A stretch of 32,591 nt of DNA from Pseudonocardia sp. (GCA_016794615.1 JAEUJO010000216.1:1-32591), one strand, 5' to 3'. Positions 1 to 8,061 are shown, counted from the stretch's first letter. Translations and numbers: made by a program. Notes: generated by a model from the sequence alone, not told the origin.

Positions 1-528
1 CTCGAGGGCCCGGAGTACCTCGCTTGGCTCGGCGAGCAGCCCGAGGTCACCTACCTGATGGGCGCGAACACCTACCGCCTGATGTCGGGCTTCGCCGCGG
101 GCGAGGTCCCGAACGGCCAAGACGGGTTCAGGGCCGAGGAAGAGGCGTCCGTCGACGAACTCACGCAAGCGTCCAAGGTGGTGTTCTCCTCCTCGCTCGA
201 GGAGCCACTCGCGTGGGCAAACTCCACGCTCGTCCGCGACGACGCCGTCGACGCGGTCCGCGCCATGAAGGAGAACGGCTCGGGGCTCCTCAGCACGATC
301 GGCAGCCTCAGCCTGTGCCGGGCCCTGCTGAAAGCCGGACTCGTCGACCGCTTCCGGGTCGGGATGTTCCCGGTGATCACCGGGGCCACGGGCGAAGAAC
401 GCATCTACGACGGCTACCCGGACGTCGCCCTCGAGATGGTCGAGCACCGGACTTTCGACGGCCGCATCCAGCTGGTCGAGTACAAGCCACGCGTGCTCGA
501 GCACCCGCCGCTCCGCGCCCCTGCGTGA
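1..528 (+). CDS. Dihydrofolate reductase family protein (RibD C-terminal type), 5' end missing
   Basis: The frame is open from the first base and ends in TGA at 526-528, so the N-terminus lies outside the window; 175 codons are visible. The protein matches the 'dihydrofolate reductase family' (RibD_C fold): a TYLMGANTYRLM stretch at the DHFR-like GxxTY position, a KVVFSSSLEEP strand, a GSGLLSTIGSLSLCRALLKAGLVD segment analogous to the Gly-rich NADPH-binding loop and following helix, then a VDRFRVGMFPVITGATG strand-turn. Members are NAD(P)H-dependent reductases of mostly unknown substrate, usually 180-200 aa, so only about 10-25 residues are missing. The gene converges on the LuxR-type gene at 642 across about 110 bp with no clear terminator. 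Family assignment is solid; substrate unknown. Confidence 0.85.
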   Translation, partial: LEGPEYLAWLGEQPEVTYLMGANTYRLMSGFAAGEVPNGQDGFRAEEEASVDELTQASKVVFSSSLEEPLAWANSTLVRDDAVDAVRAMKENGSGLLSTIGSLSLCRALLKAGLVDRFRVGMFPVITGATGEERIYDGYPDVALEMVEHRTFDGRIQLVEYKPRVLEHPPLRAPA

Positions 529-641
529 TGTCGCCCCGTCCTCCGGTGTCGAATGCCGGATCCCGCTCGGGGTCGGTCCGTCCAGCCGTCAGCTGCTCGA
601 CGGTGCGGGCGCGGGGCCGCCGTCGTCGCCGATGGCGCGGA

Positions 642-1763
642 TCAGTACTGCACGTGCGTGACCGGCGCCCCGGCCGCGTGCAGGGACGGCCGGTAATGCT
701 CGGCGAACAGCTTGGCCACCAGTTCCCCCCGGCTGCCGACACCGACCTTGCCGAAGACCGCCTTGAGGTGATCGCGCACGGTGTGCGTGGACAGCTGCAG
801 GCCCGCGGCGATCTCCGGGTTCGACAACCCTCTGGCCACCGCCTGCGTGACCTGCTGCTCGCGGGGCGTCAGGCGGTACGCCTCGACGATGATCGGCGCG
901 ATCTGCGCCGACTTCGCGGGTTCGACGACCACCGCCACGGGACCGGGCTCGCCGGCCGGGGTGTGCAGGTACGACGCGTGCACGGCGAGCCAGCGCCCGG
1001 ACGCCGAGCGCAGCCGGGCCGACGTGGGCCCGCCGTCGCGTCGTGCGGCCACTGCGTGGGCCCGGGCCAGGACGGCGGTGACGGTGGCGAGCTGAGGGGG
1101 CAACTCGTCGCCGGCCCAGCCGGGGCCGGCCAACTCGGTGAACCAGTGGTCTGCCTGCTCATCGAACGAGCACAGGGTCCCCGCGCTGTCGAACAGCGCG
1201 GTGCCGGGTCGGTCGATGTCGGGCGCCGTACCCGGAGTCGGCTCGGTCAGTGCCCGGTCCCGCAGCGCCGCCGCCAACGCTGGGCCCATGCTCGCGACGA
1301 GATCGACCTCGCGTTCGGAGAAGGGAACGCGGCCGCGCTCGCGGAACACGCCGAGCACGCCCCATATGCGGTTACCGAGCCGGAACACCGCGCGCAGTTC
1401 GTCGCCGTAGCCCTGCGGGGCGAGGAACTCCCGGTAGCGGGCGCTGCGGGCGGGATGGCCGTCCGTTGCAGCGAGCAGGGTACCCGCGCCCCGGGACCTG
1501 CGGGCCAGGTTGCGGAACAACAGCGAGTCCTCGACCAGGAACTCGCGGTCCCAGTAAGACTCGCAGTGACCGGCCTCGACGTTCTCGATGCGCACCGGAC
1601 AGGTCGCCAGCGTCGTCACCGGGTCGGTGGCGAACCAGGTCGCCCCGTCGAAGGGCACCATCCGGCGCAGCCGGCGGGAGACGGAATCGAACAGCTCGGT
1701 GCTGTCGCCCGGCGCGGCGCAGCTCGCGACGAGCGCCTCCACCTGGCGCCCCGTGCCCGCCAT
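642..1763 (-). CDS. LuxR-type transcriptional regulator with N-terminal GAF-like domain
   Basis: A 373-aa protein. The start is ATG at 1763, preceded by a strong GAGGAGG seven bases upstream; an in-frame extension to 1850 lacks this. The N-terminal half (about 20-175) resembles GAF-type sensor domains (MVPFDGATWFATDP, YGDELRAVFRLGNRIWGVLGVF). The C-terminus (about 305-365) is a LuxR helix-turn-helix: LTPREQQVTQAVARGLSNPEIA followed by STHTVRDHLKAVFGKVGV. Such proteins are cytoplasmic DNA-binding regulators that sense an unknown ligand. It is divergent from the oxidoreductase/methyltransferase unit at 1959 and is the obvious candidate to control it through the intervening 195 bp; that link is inference. 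Confidence 0.9.
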   Translation of the reverse strand: MAGTGRQVEALVASCAAPGDSTELFDSVSRRLRRMVPFDGATWFATDPVTTLATCPVRIENVEAGHCESYWDREFLVEDSLLFRNLARRSRGAGTLLAATDGHPARSARYREFLAPQGYGDELRAVFRLGNRIWGVLGVFRERGRVPFSEREVDLVASMGPALAAALRDRALTEPTPGTAPDIDRPGTALFDSAGTLCSFDEQADHWFTELAGPGWAGDELPPQLATVTAVLARAHAVAARRDGGPTSARLRSASGRWLAVHASYLHTPAGEPGPVAVVVEPAKSAQIAPIIVEAYRLTPREQQVTQAVARGLSNPEIAAGLQLSTHTVRDHLKAVFGKVGVGSRGELVAKLFAEHYRPSLHAAGAPVTHVQY

Positions 1764-1914
1764 CGGCGCCCTCCTCGTCCAGGTCGCGGGCCGCACCGAA
1801 CATGCGCCCGTACCGATGGTCGGGCCAGGGCACTGCGCAGACAACCCCACAGATGTAGGGGGTCACCGCTGCCGGGACCGGCGTGTCGCGGGATGGGAAC
1901 GGCGCCGGCGCGCC

Positions 1915-1934
1915 GTCACGGTCGTCACCGTGAC
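1915..1934. promoter_or_regulatory. Inverted repeat upstream of the LLM oxidoreductase gene
   Basis: GTCACGGT at 1915-1922 and ACCGTGAC at 1927-1934 form a perfect 8-bp inverted repeat with a 4-nt centre. It sits 24 bp before the ATG at 1959, just ahead of the ribosome binding site GGAG (1949-1952). It lies between divergent genes, so it may be an operator for the LuxR-type regulator; it could also fold as a 5'-leader hairpin. No promoter boxes were identified with confidence. Confidence 0.4.
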
Positions 1935-1958
1935 CACCCACGACGACCGGAGCACGTG

Positions 1959-2852
1959 ATGAACATCGGCATCGGCCTGCCCAACGTCGTCCCCGGCACC
2001 GAGGGCCGCCAGCTGGTCGGCTGGGCGCAGCGCGCCGAGGAGCTCGGTTTCGACTCCCTCGCGGTGATCGACCGCGTGGTCTACGACAGCTACGAGCCGC
2101 TGCTGGCCCTCGCGATGGCCGCCGCGGTCACCGAACGGATCCAGCTGGTGACCAACGTGCTGATCGCCCCGCTGCGCAACACCGGGATGCTGGCCAAGCA
2201 GGCTGCGAGCCTGGACCGGGCCAGCGGCGGGCGGCTGACCCTCGGCCTCGGCCTCGGCGGCCGCGACGACGACTTCGTCGCCTGCGGTCTGCCGACGCAC
2301 GGGCGGGGCCGCAGGCTCGACGCCCAGCTCGGCGAGCTGAACCGGATCTGGCAGGACACCGACATCGGCCCGGCACCTGCCCGACCCGGCGGGCCCCGGG
2401 TGCTGCTGGGCGGTGATGCCCGGTACGCCGGCCCGCGCACCGCCCGGCAGGGCGACGGCTGGACGATGATGGTCGGCACCCCCGCCGACTTCGCCGCCGG
2501 TATCGAGGTCGTGCGCGACTGCTGGGCCGCGGCCGGCCGCCCTGGCACGCCCGCGACCATGGCCGTCTTCTACGCCGCGCTCGGTGCCGACGCGCCACAC
2601 GTGGTGGCCCAGGCCGTCGGCGGCTACTACGACTGGCTCGGCCGCGACATCGCCGGCCACATCATCGGCACTGCGGCCACCTCCGAGGCGCAGGTGCACG
2701 AGCGGCTGGCGGGCTTCGCGGTCGCCGGCGCCGACGAGGTCATGGTCCTGCCCTGCGCCGCTGACCCCGCACAGCTCGAGCGCCTCGCCGCGGTGGCCCT
2801 GCCCCGCGCGGCCTGGTCTGACACCCACCGTCCGGAAGGGACACCGACATGA
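1959..2852 (+). CDS. LLM-class (F420- or FMN-dependent) oxidoreductase
   Basis: A 297-aa bacterial-luciferase-like protein. Family signatures are MNIGIGLPN at the N-terminus, WAQRAEELGFDSLAVIDRV, the ERIQLVTNVLIAPLRN strand, KQAASLDRASGGRLTLGLGLGGR (the typical substrate/cofactor loop), and a C-terminal ADEVMVLPC strand. The fold is a TIM barrel that uses reduced F420 or FMN for hydride transfer or monooxygenation. The ATG at 1959 is preceded by GGAG with a 6-nt spacer. The TGA at 2850-2852 overlaps the ATG of the next small ORF, so translation is probably coupled. The cofactor cannot be decided from sequence alone, though actinobacterial members are often F420 enzymes. Substrate unknown. Confidence 0.9.
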   Translation: MNIGIGLPNVVPGTEGRQLVGWAQRAEELGFDSLAVIDRVVYDSYEPLLALAMAAAVTERIQLVTNVLIAPLRNTGMLAKQAASLDRASGGRLTLGLGLGGRDDDFVACGLPTHGRGRRLDAQLGELNRIWQDTDIGPAPARPGGPRVLLGGDARYAGPRTARQGDGWTMMVGTPADFAAGIEVVRDCWAAAGRPGTPATMAVFYAALGADAPHVVAQAVGGYYDWLGRDIAGHIIGTAATSEAQVHERLAGFAVAGADEVMVLPCAADPAQLERLAAVALPRAAWSDTHRPEGTPT

Positions 2853-2974
2853 GTACCTCCACCGTTCCGCGCGCCCCGGAAGGGACCGGGTGCAACGCCG
2901 GACCGCTCGCTGCGTTCGACGACCCGATCCGGCTGCGCCGGGCAGGACGACGCCGAATCGGGAGCAACCAGTGA
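2849..2974 (+). CDS. Small hypothetical protein (41 aa), coupled on both sides
   Basis: ATG at 2849 overlaps the upstream stop (ATGA) and its own TGA at 2972-2974 overlaps the downstream GTG (GTGA). The ORF therefore fills exactly the space between the LLM oxidoreductase and the methyltransferase. The 41-aa product starts MSTSTVPRAPEGTG, has a single Cys at residue 15, a DDPIRLRRAGRRR stretch and ends GSNQ. The C-terminal half is strongly basic. I recognise no family. It may be a real small protein or peptide precursor, a coupling ORF, or the remnant of a lost gene. The double stop/start overlap is the main argument that it is translated. Confidence 0.45.
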   Translation: MSTSTVPRAPEGTGCNAGPLAAFDDPIRLRRAGRRRIGSNQ

Positions 2975-4038
2975 GTGACATGACCCGCAGGCCGGTGACC
3001 GATGGGCACGGGCCGGTCGACGTCCCGGACCCGTCACTGATCATGCAGGTCGGGATGGGGTTCTGGCCGTCCAAGACGCTGCTGACCGCGGTCGAGCTCG
3101 GCCTGTTCACCGTCCTGGGCACCGGTGCCCGCACTGCCGACGAACTGGCCGAGTCGCTGGACCTGCGTTCCCGAGCCGTGGCCGACTTCCTCGACGGCCT
3201 CGTCGCGCTGCGCCTGCTCGAGCGGGACGGCTCGGGAACGGCTGCGTCCTACCGGAACACCACCGCGACCGCGATGTTCCTCGACGCGACGAGCCCGCGG
3301 TACATCGGCGGCTTCCTGGAGATGAGCAACGCCCGGTTGTACGGCTTCTGGGGGAACCTGACCGAGGCGCTGCGGACCGGCCGCCCGCAGAACGAGATCA
3401 AATACACCGGGCGGCCGATGTTCGAGGAGCTCTACGCCGACCCCGCCCGCCTCGAGCAGTTCATGAACGCCATGTCCGGGATCTCAGCCGGCAACTTCCA
3501 CGCGCTTGCCGAGAAGCTCGATCTGTCCCGGTACCGGACCGTCTGCGACGTCGGTGGCGCCACCGGGCAGCTCTCGATCATCCTGGCGCAGCACCATCCG
3601 CACCTGCGCTGCACCAGCTTCGACCTGCCGGCCGTGGAGCCCATCGCTCGCCGGGCCATCGGGGCCGCCGGCGTCGCGGACCGGGTGGCCACCGCATCCG
3701 GCGACTTCCTCGTCGACCCGCTACCCGAGGCGGACGTCATCGTGATGGGCATGATCCTGCACGACTGGAACCTCGACCGGAAGCTGCACCTCATCCGCGC
3801 GGCGTACCGGGCCCTGCCGCCGGGCGGTGCGCTGGTCGCCGTCGAGAACATCATCGACGACGACCGCCGTGAGAACGTCTTCGGGCTGATGATGTCGCTG
3901 AACATGCTCATCGAGTTCGGCGACGCCTTCGACTTCACCGGCGACGACTATCGCAGGTGGTGCGAGCAGGTCGGCTTCCGCTCGGTGGAGGTCGTTCCCC
4001 TCGCGGGTCCCGCATCGGCAGCGATCGCCCACAAGTAG
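2971..4038 (+). CDS. SAM-dependent O-methyltransferase (acetylserotonin-OMT / plant-OMT-like)
   Basis: A 355-aa class I methyltransferase with an N-terminal dimerisation winged-helix region (about 30-110: LLTAVELGLFTVLG, RTADELAESLDLR, LDGLVALRLLER) and a C-terminal catalytic domain. The SAM-binding loop is DVGGATG at 193-199, followed by the acidic strand ending FDLP and the GDF motif near 244-246. The catalytic-type HDW is at 264-266 (MILHDWNLDR), and the PPGGAL turn follows. The GTG start at 2971 has GGAG six bases upstream and overlaps the preceding stop; ATG at 2980 is a weaker alternative. The family methylates phenolic or other hydroxyls in secondary metabolism. Context suggests it acts with the LLM oxidoreductase on one small molecule (inference). 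Confidence 0.9.
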   Translation: MSDMTRRPVTDGHGPVDVPDPSLIMQVGMGFWPSKTLLTAVELGLFTVLGTGARTADELAESLDLRSRAVADFLDGLVALRLLERDGSGTAASYRNTTATAMFLDATSPRYIGGFLEMSNARLYGFWGNLTEALRTGRPQNEIKYTGRPMFEELYADPARLEQFMNAMSGISAGNFHALAEKLDLSRYRTVCDVGGATGQLSIILAQHHPHLRCTSFDLPAVEPIARRAIGAAGVADRVATASGDFLVDPLPEADVIVMGMILHDWNLDRKLHLIRAAYRALPPGGALVAVENIIDDDRRENVFGLMMSLNMLIEFGDAFDFTGDDYRRWCEQVGFRSVEVVPLAGPASAAIAHK

Positions 4039-4190
4039 GGCTGCACCGCTCGTGATCGGCGTGCAGGCAGCACCGAGGACGAGCGCACGATGCCCGCGAG
4101 GGGTCGCGTCGATCGCCGAGCGAAGTGGAGGACGACGGTTGAGCGGCGGATGAGCGAGCCCGGGGCCTGCTCGCGCCAGCAATGTGATCT

Positions 4191-4214
4191 TGTGTCCGAG
4201 GGGGACTCGAACTC
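4191..4214. repeat. Degenerate copy of the tRNA-Leu 3' end (putative distal attachment site)
   Basis: TGTGTCCGAGGGGG at 4191-4204 is identical to 12365-12378, the acceptor and T-arm end of the tRNA-Leu(GAG) gene, in the same orientation. With one missing G and one substitution the similarity runs on through ACTCGAAC to about 4212. The 5' strand of the T-stem is not reproduced, so this is not a functional tRNA. A tRNA 3'-end duplication at the far edge of a region whose other edge is tRNA plus integrase is the usual footprint of site-specific integration. The shared stretch is short, so confidence is moderate. Confidence 0.6.
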
Positions 4215-4453
4215 TTGCCCCCGCCCGGACAGGCACCCACGCCGGGAGACAGAAAACCGCATGAAATCAACGGTTTCCGGGGTGTCTGCGACATGCTCGT
4301 CCATCCAGATACACGCAGAAGCGCACTCGGTGCCCCATCGTTTGCCCCATGAGCGGCGACTTGACCGCCAGGCGACGCGTCGTGCGGGTGCTCTCCTGGG
4401 CTCACCGCGGCGGCGACGTGAGTCCAGGAGCACAACCCAGGGCCGCTCGGGGG
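4215..4453. other. Non-coding left edge of the island with inverted and direct short repeats
   Basis: No convincing gene lies between the methyltransferase stop and 4454. The stretch holds the tRNA-like repeat at 4191, an inverted repeat GAAAACCG (4252-4259) / CGGTTTCC (4271-4278) with one mismatch at an end, and a direct repeat TGCCCCA at 4331-4337 and 4343-4349. Paired TGCCCCA-type motifs near integrase core sites are seen in actinobacterial integrative elements as candidate arm sites. Here that reading is inference. Confidence 0.35.
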
Positions 4454-5476
4454 TCAGCGCCGGCGCAGCCGGGCGTCGGTGAGGGCGGGGACGGGAATCT
4501 CGTAGCGGTTCTGCGGATCGACGTCGACGCCGGGGGTGGTGAGGGTGTCGATACGGTCCAGGGTGACCTCATCGAGGGTGACGTCAGCAGCCTTGACGTT
4601 CTGTGCCAGGTGCTCGGGCGTGCGGGGGCCGATCAGGACCGTGCTGACCGCCGGGTGCGATGCCGCGAACGCCAGGGCGAGCTCGGCGACGGAGATACCG
4701 AGATCATCGGCGAGGTCTCGCAGGCCGTCCACGATGTCGAGCTTGCGCTGGGCCTGCGGGGTGGACAGGTCGAACTCCCCGGCGGCGATGTTCGAGCGGT
4801 GGTTGTTGACCGGCTGGTCGCGCTTGATCTTGCCGGCCAGCCACCCGTTGGCCAACGGGCTCCAGACCAGGATGCCCATGTTGTGCTGCTGCGCGAGCGG
4901 GAGCACGTCGGCCTCGATCGCGCGTTGGAAGATCGAGTAGGCGACCTGCTCAGTGGTGAATCGGGACAGGCCGCGCTCCTTGGCGAGCCACTGACCGTGC
5001 ACGATGGCGTGAGCGGGGAAAGTGGAGGAGCCGAAGTTGACGATCTTGCCCTCGCGCTGCAGATCGGTGAGAGCCGAGAGGGTCTCGTCCAGGTCGGTGT
5101 TCCAGTCGGGGCGGTGCACCTGGTAGAGGTCGATGCGGTCGGTGCCCAGGCGGCGCAGACTGTCCTCGACGGCCTTGCGGATATAGCGGCGCGAGGCGCC
5201 CCCTGACAGGGGGTGCTCGCCGACGCCGTTACGGAACTTGGTGGCGAGCACCACGTCCTCGCGATGGCGGCCGAGCGCCTTGCCGAGCAGGGTCTCGGAC
5301 TCGCCGGAACTGTAGACGTCGGCGGTGTCGAACAGGGTGATGCCGGACTCAAGGGCACTGCCGACGAGAGCGTTGGCTGCGTCCTGATCGACACCACCCC
5401 ATGACCCGAGGTTCATCGCGCCGAAGCCGAGGACGCTGGTCTTGATGCCGGTGCCGCCGAGAGTGCGCTGTTCCAT
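4454..5476 (-). CDS. Aldo/keto reductase
   Basis: A 340-aa NADPH-dependent aldo/keto reductase with the full catalytic tetrad: Asp50 and Tyr55 in FDTADVYSSG, Lys80 in VVLATKF, His121 in LYQVHRPD. The N-terminal LGGTGIKTSVLGFGAMNLG hairpin and the C-terminal cofactor loop (STVLIGPRTPEHLAQNV) are typical. A GGAAGGA Shine-Dalgarno precedes the ATG. It is the distal gene of a leftward run (SDR, SDR, DUF998, SDR remnants) headed by the TetR-controlled intergenic region at 8062-8156. Base composition looks lower in G+C than the flanking chromosome, in line with transfer. It reduces or oxidises a small carbonyl/alcohol of unknown identity. Confidence 0.93.
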   Translation of the reverse strand: MEQRTLGGTGIKTSVLGFGAMNLGSWGGVDQDAANALVGSALESGITLFDTADVYSSGESETLLGKALGRHREDVVLATKFRNGVGEHPLSGGASRRYIRKAVEDSLRRLGTDRIDLYQVHRPDWNTDLDETLSALTDLQREGKIVNFGSSTFPAHAIVHGQWLAKERGLSRFTTEQVAYSIFQRAIEADVLPLAQQHNMGILVWSPLANGWLAGKIKRDQPVNNHRSNIAAGEFDLSTPQAQRKLDIVDGLRDLADDLGISVAELALAFAASHPAVSTVLIGPRTPEHLAQNVKAADVTLDEVTLDRIDTLTTPGVDVDPQNRYEIPVPALTDARLRRR

Positions 5477-5536
5477 GATGTGTGTTCCTTCCGTGCTGTC
5501 AGCCGACAGCGATAGGTAGGTCGATGAACCGAGGTC

Positions 5537-6403
5537 TCAGCTCAGGTAGGGGTCGAGTACTTTCAGGCAGTAGTCCCAGACCGCCTTCTCGTTCTCTGGC
5601 GTGTAGTAGCGTTCGCTGACCTTCTTCTCGCCCTTGGGTCCGTAGTAGCGGTCCGAGAGTCCCTCGATCTCGGGGGCGGTGGCGGCGTGGATCGTCGGCT
5701 GGGCGCCCTTCTCGGTCGAGGTGCCGAAGAGGTAGGCGAGGGCGAAGACGGGCCTGAGCAGCCAAGGGCGCTGGTCGGTCTCTCCGAGGCTGCTCTTGGC
5801 CATTCCGGGGTGCGTGGTGTTCACATCGATCGACTCGACGCCCTGCGCGCTCAGGTGCTTGCGCAGGGCGCGCATAGCCCAGATGACGTAGAGCTTGGAC
5901 AGCCCGTAGGCGCGGATGTAGGAGTAGTGGTCCTTCAGTTCGATGTCGCCCAGGTACGGTCGCCCGCCCTGGGCGTGGGAGGCCGAGGACACGGTGACGA
6001 TGCGCCCGTGGCGGCTCTTCTTCAGGCTGTCGATGAGCAGCAGGGAGAGCAGCACGGGGGCGAACAGGTTGACCGTCATGGTCTTCTCGTGGCCCTCGGC
6101 GGTGGCAGCCCAGGTACCGCCGTACTGGTTTCCGGCGTTGTTGACGAGCACGTCCAGGCGGTCATACTTCGCGGTGAACTCCTCGGTCATTCGCTTGACT
6201 GAGGCCAGGGACTCCAGGTCGGCGATGAGGACTTCGACCTCGGAGTTACCGGTCTCGGTGATCAGCTCCTTCTGCACAGTGAGCGCCTTGTCCCGGTTGC
6301 GGCCGTGGAGGACGACGGTGTGGCCCTGCTTCAGGAAGGCCCTGGCCTCCTCCCGCCCCAGGCCGCTGGTCGCGCCGGTGACCAGGATGATCTTCTTGTC
6401 CAT
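5537..6403 (-). CDS. Short-chain dehydrogenase/reductase (SDR)
   Basis: A 288-aa SDR with all key parts: the nucleotide-binding TGATSGLG at 9-16, NNAG at 88-91, Ser at 139/140 (VTVSSAS), and the catalytic Tyr166/Lys170 pair in YGLSK. The sequence resembles the retinol-dehydrogenase/WW-oxidoreductase-like SDRs (STEKGAQPTIHAAT, RYYGPKG). The start has AGAAGGAG upstream. It is followed 60 bp later by the aldo/keto reductase and both may be transcribed from the promoter region near 8100. It is one of the few intact genes in the island. Confidence 0.93.
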   Translation of the reverse strand: MDKKIILVTGATSGLGREEARAFLKQGHTVVLHGRNRDKALTVQKELITETGNSEVEVLIADLESLASVKRMTEEFTAKYDRLDVLVNNAGNQYGGTWAATAEGHEKTMTVNLFAPVLLSLLLIDSLKKSRHGRIVTVSSASHAQGGRPYLGDIELKDHYSYIRAYGLSKLYVIWAMRALRKHLSAQGVESIDVNTTHPGMAKSSLGETDQRPWLLRPVFALAYLFGTSTEKGAQPTIHAATAPEIEGLSDRYYGPKGEKKVSERYYTPENEKAVWDYCLKVLDPYLS

Positions 6404-6549
6404 GGTGTGCTCCTTCTGTCACTGAGATTGATGAAGGTCGATGAATGATCAGCGATTACTTGACCACGCGTGGGACAGCCCCATTCGCAGAAAGCGGCCG
6501 GAGGAACGGGGCGGATCGCCGTGACGGCGCGGCCCACCCGGAAGGCGAG

Positions 6550-7205
6550 TCACGGGCGAATGGAGGTGCCGCCGTCGACGTCGAAGTTGCCGCCAGTGAG
6601 GTAGTGACCGCCGTCGGTGGCGAGGTAGACGCAGAGGCTGCCGACGTTGAGCTCGGCGTCGCCGATGTGACCGAGGGCAACGCCCTTCACGATCTCGGCG
6701 ATGATCTCAGGGTGGGCTTTCTCATACCGCTCGGACTCGGCGGAGGCGACGTACGGGGCGATCGAGTTGAGGGTGATCTGGTCGGGTCCCCGTTCCTTGG
6801 CCACGATGCGGGTCGAGCTGCGGATGGCCTCCTTGTTCGGCCCGTATGCCCCATGCGCGGGGATGGACTGCACCCTGGCGCCGGAGGACATGTTGATCAC
6901 CGTGCTCTGGGTCTGCTTCAGGTGCGGGTAGGCGGCGACCGTGTACCGCCAGGTGGCGAAGAACCCGGACTCGAAGGTCGCGGTCATGTCGTCCTAGGTG
7001 ATGTCCTGCACGAGCTTGCCGGTGCGGAACTCCTGCGCGTTGTTGATGAGGATGTCCAGACGCCCGAACCGGTCGACGGTGTCTGCGACGACTCGGGCGG
7101 GAGTGTCGTGGTCCTTGTTGTCGGCGGTGAGGGCGAGCACATGCGCGCCGGAGACGAACTGTTCCAGATCGGCCTTCGCCGCGTCGAGGGCATCGGCAGG
7201 AGTAC
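6550..7205 (-). pseudogene. SDR family oxidoreductase, N-terminally truncated with in-frame amber codon
   Basis: Reading leftward from about 7205 the frame gives DALDAAKADLEQF, RFGRLDILINNAQEF, then a TAG (6994-6996), then DDMTATFESGFFATW, INMSSGARVQS, AYGPNKEAIRSSTRIVAKERG and a C-terminal LTGGNFDVDGGTSIRP ending at 6550. This is a classic SDR lacking its Rossmann start (no TGxxxGxG). The single nonsense codon lies in a conserved stretch and the reading frame is otherwise kept, so the lesion looks recent (CAG to TAG is the simplest origin). At its 5' end it runs directly into the end of the DUF998 gene, implying a deletion. The segment from 6987 onward could be translated alone but would lack the cofactor site. 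Confidence 0.8.
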
Positions 7206-7868
7206 TGCAGTGGCGATGACCAGTTCGGCGGCTGCAATCGCGTAGACCGCGATTCGTTCGGGGATACTGTCGTAGTCGCTGCCGGCGGTGACCAGCAGGT
7301 AGCCGAACCCGGCGACCCCGATCACGCTGAATGTGATGAGAACCCACCCGAGCCAGCGACGCGAGTCGCCTGTGCTGAGACTCGTCCGACGGCGGAGGAC
7401 CGCGATCCCCGCGATCGCAAATGCGCCCAGACCGCCGAGGATCGCGCTCATCGCCCCAGCCCCGTGGAAGACGATGTTCCCGTTCTCCACCGACTGTTGC
7501 GAGCCGTGGAACACCCCCAACAGCACCATGCCTACACCGTGCACTGACGCCAGGGCGAGAAGGGCTCGCCTGGTCGCCCTGCCGGTGAAGAGGGCGCGAA
7601 GAAGGATCACAGCGATCAGGAAGATCACGCCGTGCATGATCACGCCGGTGTTGAACACTCAGGACAGGGGCGAATTGATGAGTCGGCCCTGGAATGCCTC
7701 GACTTCGGGTACGCCGAGATCGCTGATGTAGTTGTACGCGTAGCTGTACACCGGGTCGCGCCACCCTGCGGCAGCGATCGCTTCCGTGCCGACGAAGATC
7801 AGCGCATTGATCCCCAGCAGCACGGCGCCAACGGTCGCCCGGGTGGGAGAGGGGGTGAGGGTGGTCAT
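7206..7868 (-). pseudogene. DUF998-like integral membrane protein with in-frame stop
   Basis: From ATG 7868 the frame reads MTTLTPSPTRATVGAVLLG, several hydrophobic helices and YNYISDLGVPE, then TGA at 7659-7661 after INSPLS. It continues in the same frame as VFNTGVIMHGVIFLIAVILL, further membrane helices (AMSAILGGLGAFAIAGIAVL, WLGWVLITFSVIGVAGFGYLL) and YAIAAAELVIATAVLL. The ISDLG and FNTG motifs and about six helices fit DUF998 (YwiC/TMEM-like membrane proteins, function unknown). TGG to TGA is the simplest change. The 3' end merges near 7205 into the truncated SDR, so the natural stop is lost. The ATG overlaps the stop of the upstream SDR remnant (ATGA). Confidence 0.75.
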
Positions 7869-8061
7869 GGCTGGTTCTCCGTCTTAAGGGTGAGATCGGC
7901 TTCGGCGGCGCAGGCGGCGGACAGACATATGACGATCGCGGTCATGCCCTCCCGCGCCCCGGCGCCGGCCAGACCACGGGCGGCCTCCTTGCCAGTGCGG
8001 CTGTTGGCACCGGTGACGATTGCGAGCTTGCTGCTCTGGTTCGGGCCTCGTCGGCCGCCAT
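7865..8061 (-). pseudogene. N-terminal fragment of a second SDR
   Basis: An ATG at 8061 with a good AAGGAG (8067-8072 on the opposite strand) begins MAADEAR. A one-base frameshift is then needed to enter the frame reading NQSSKLAIVTGANS, TGKEAARGLAGAGA, which is the cofactor-binding start of an SDR. After about 50 residues the similarity dissolves (AEADLTLKTENQP) and the frame stops at 7865. Most of the enzyme has been deleted. It was the first gene of the leftward unit, divergent from tetR and directly next to its operator, so it was probably the primary regulated gene. Confidence 0.65.

Noticed and set aside
1764..1850. Longer start for the LuxR-type protein at 1850
   Set aside because: The extension has no family similarity, and ATG 1763 has a GAGGAGG at ideal distance.
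24..1958. A continuous open frame running rightward from 24 into the LLM gene, giving a 942-aa protein
   Set aside because: Up to 1958 it overlaps the DHFR-like and LuxR-type genes in other frames and reads as Arg/Pro/Gly-rich nonsense. The true gene starts at ATG 1959 with its own Shine-Dalgarno.
4191..4270. A second complete tRNA gene at 4191
   Set aside because: Only the acceptor 3' strand and T-loop are present; the 5' T-stem strand and the anticodon arm are missing.
6994..7661. Programmed recoding (selenocysteine or readthrough) at the in-frame TAG and TGA
   Set aside because: Both genes also have missing ends and fused neighbours, and no SECIS-like or slippery structure was apparent. 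Ordinary pseudogenisation explains them.
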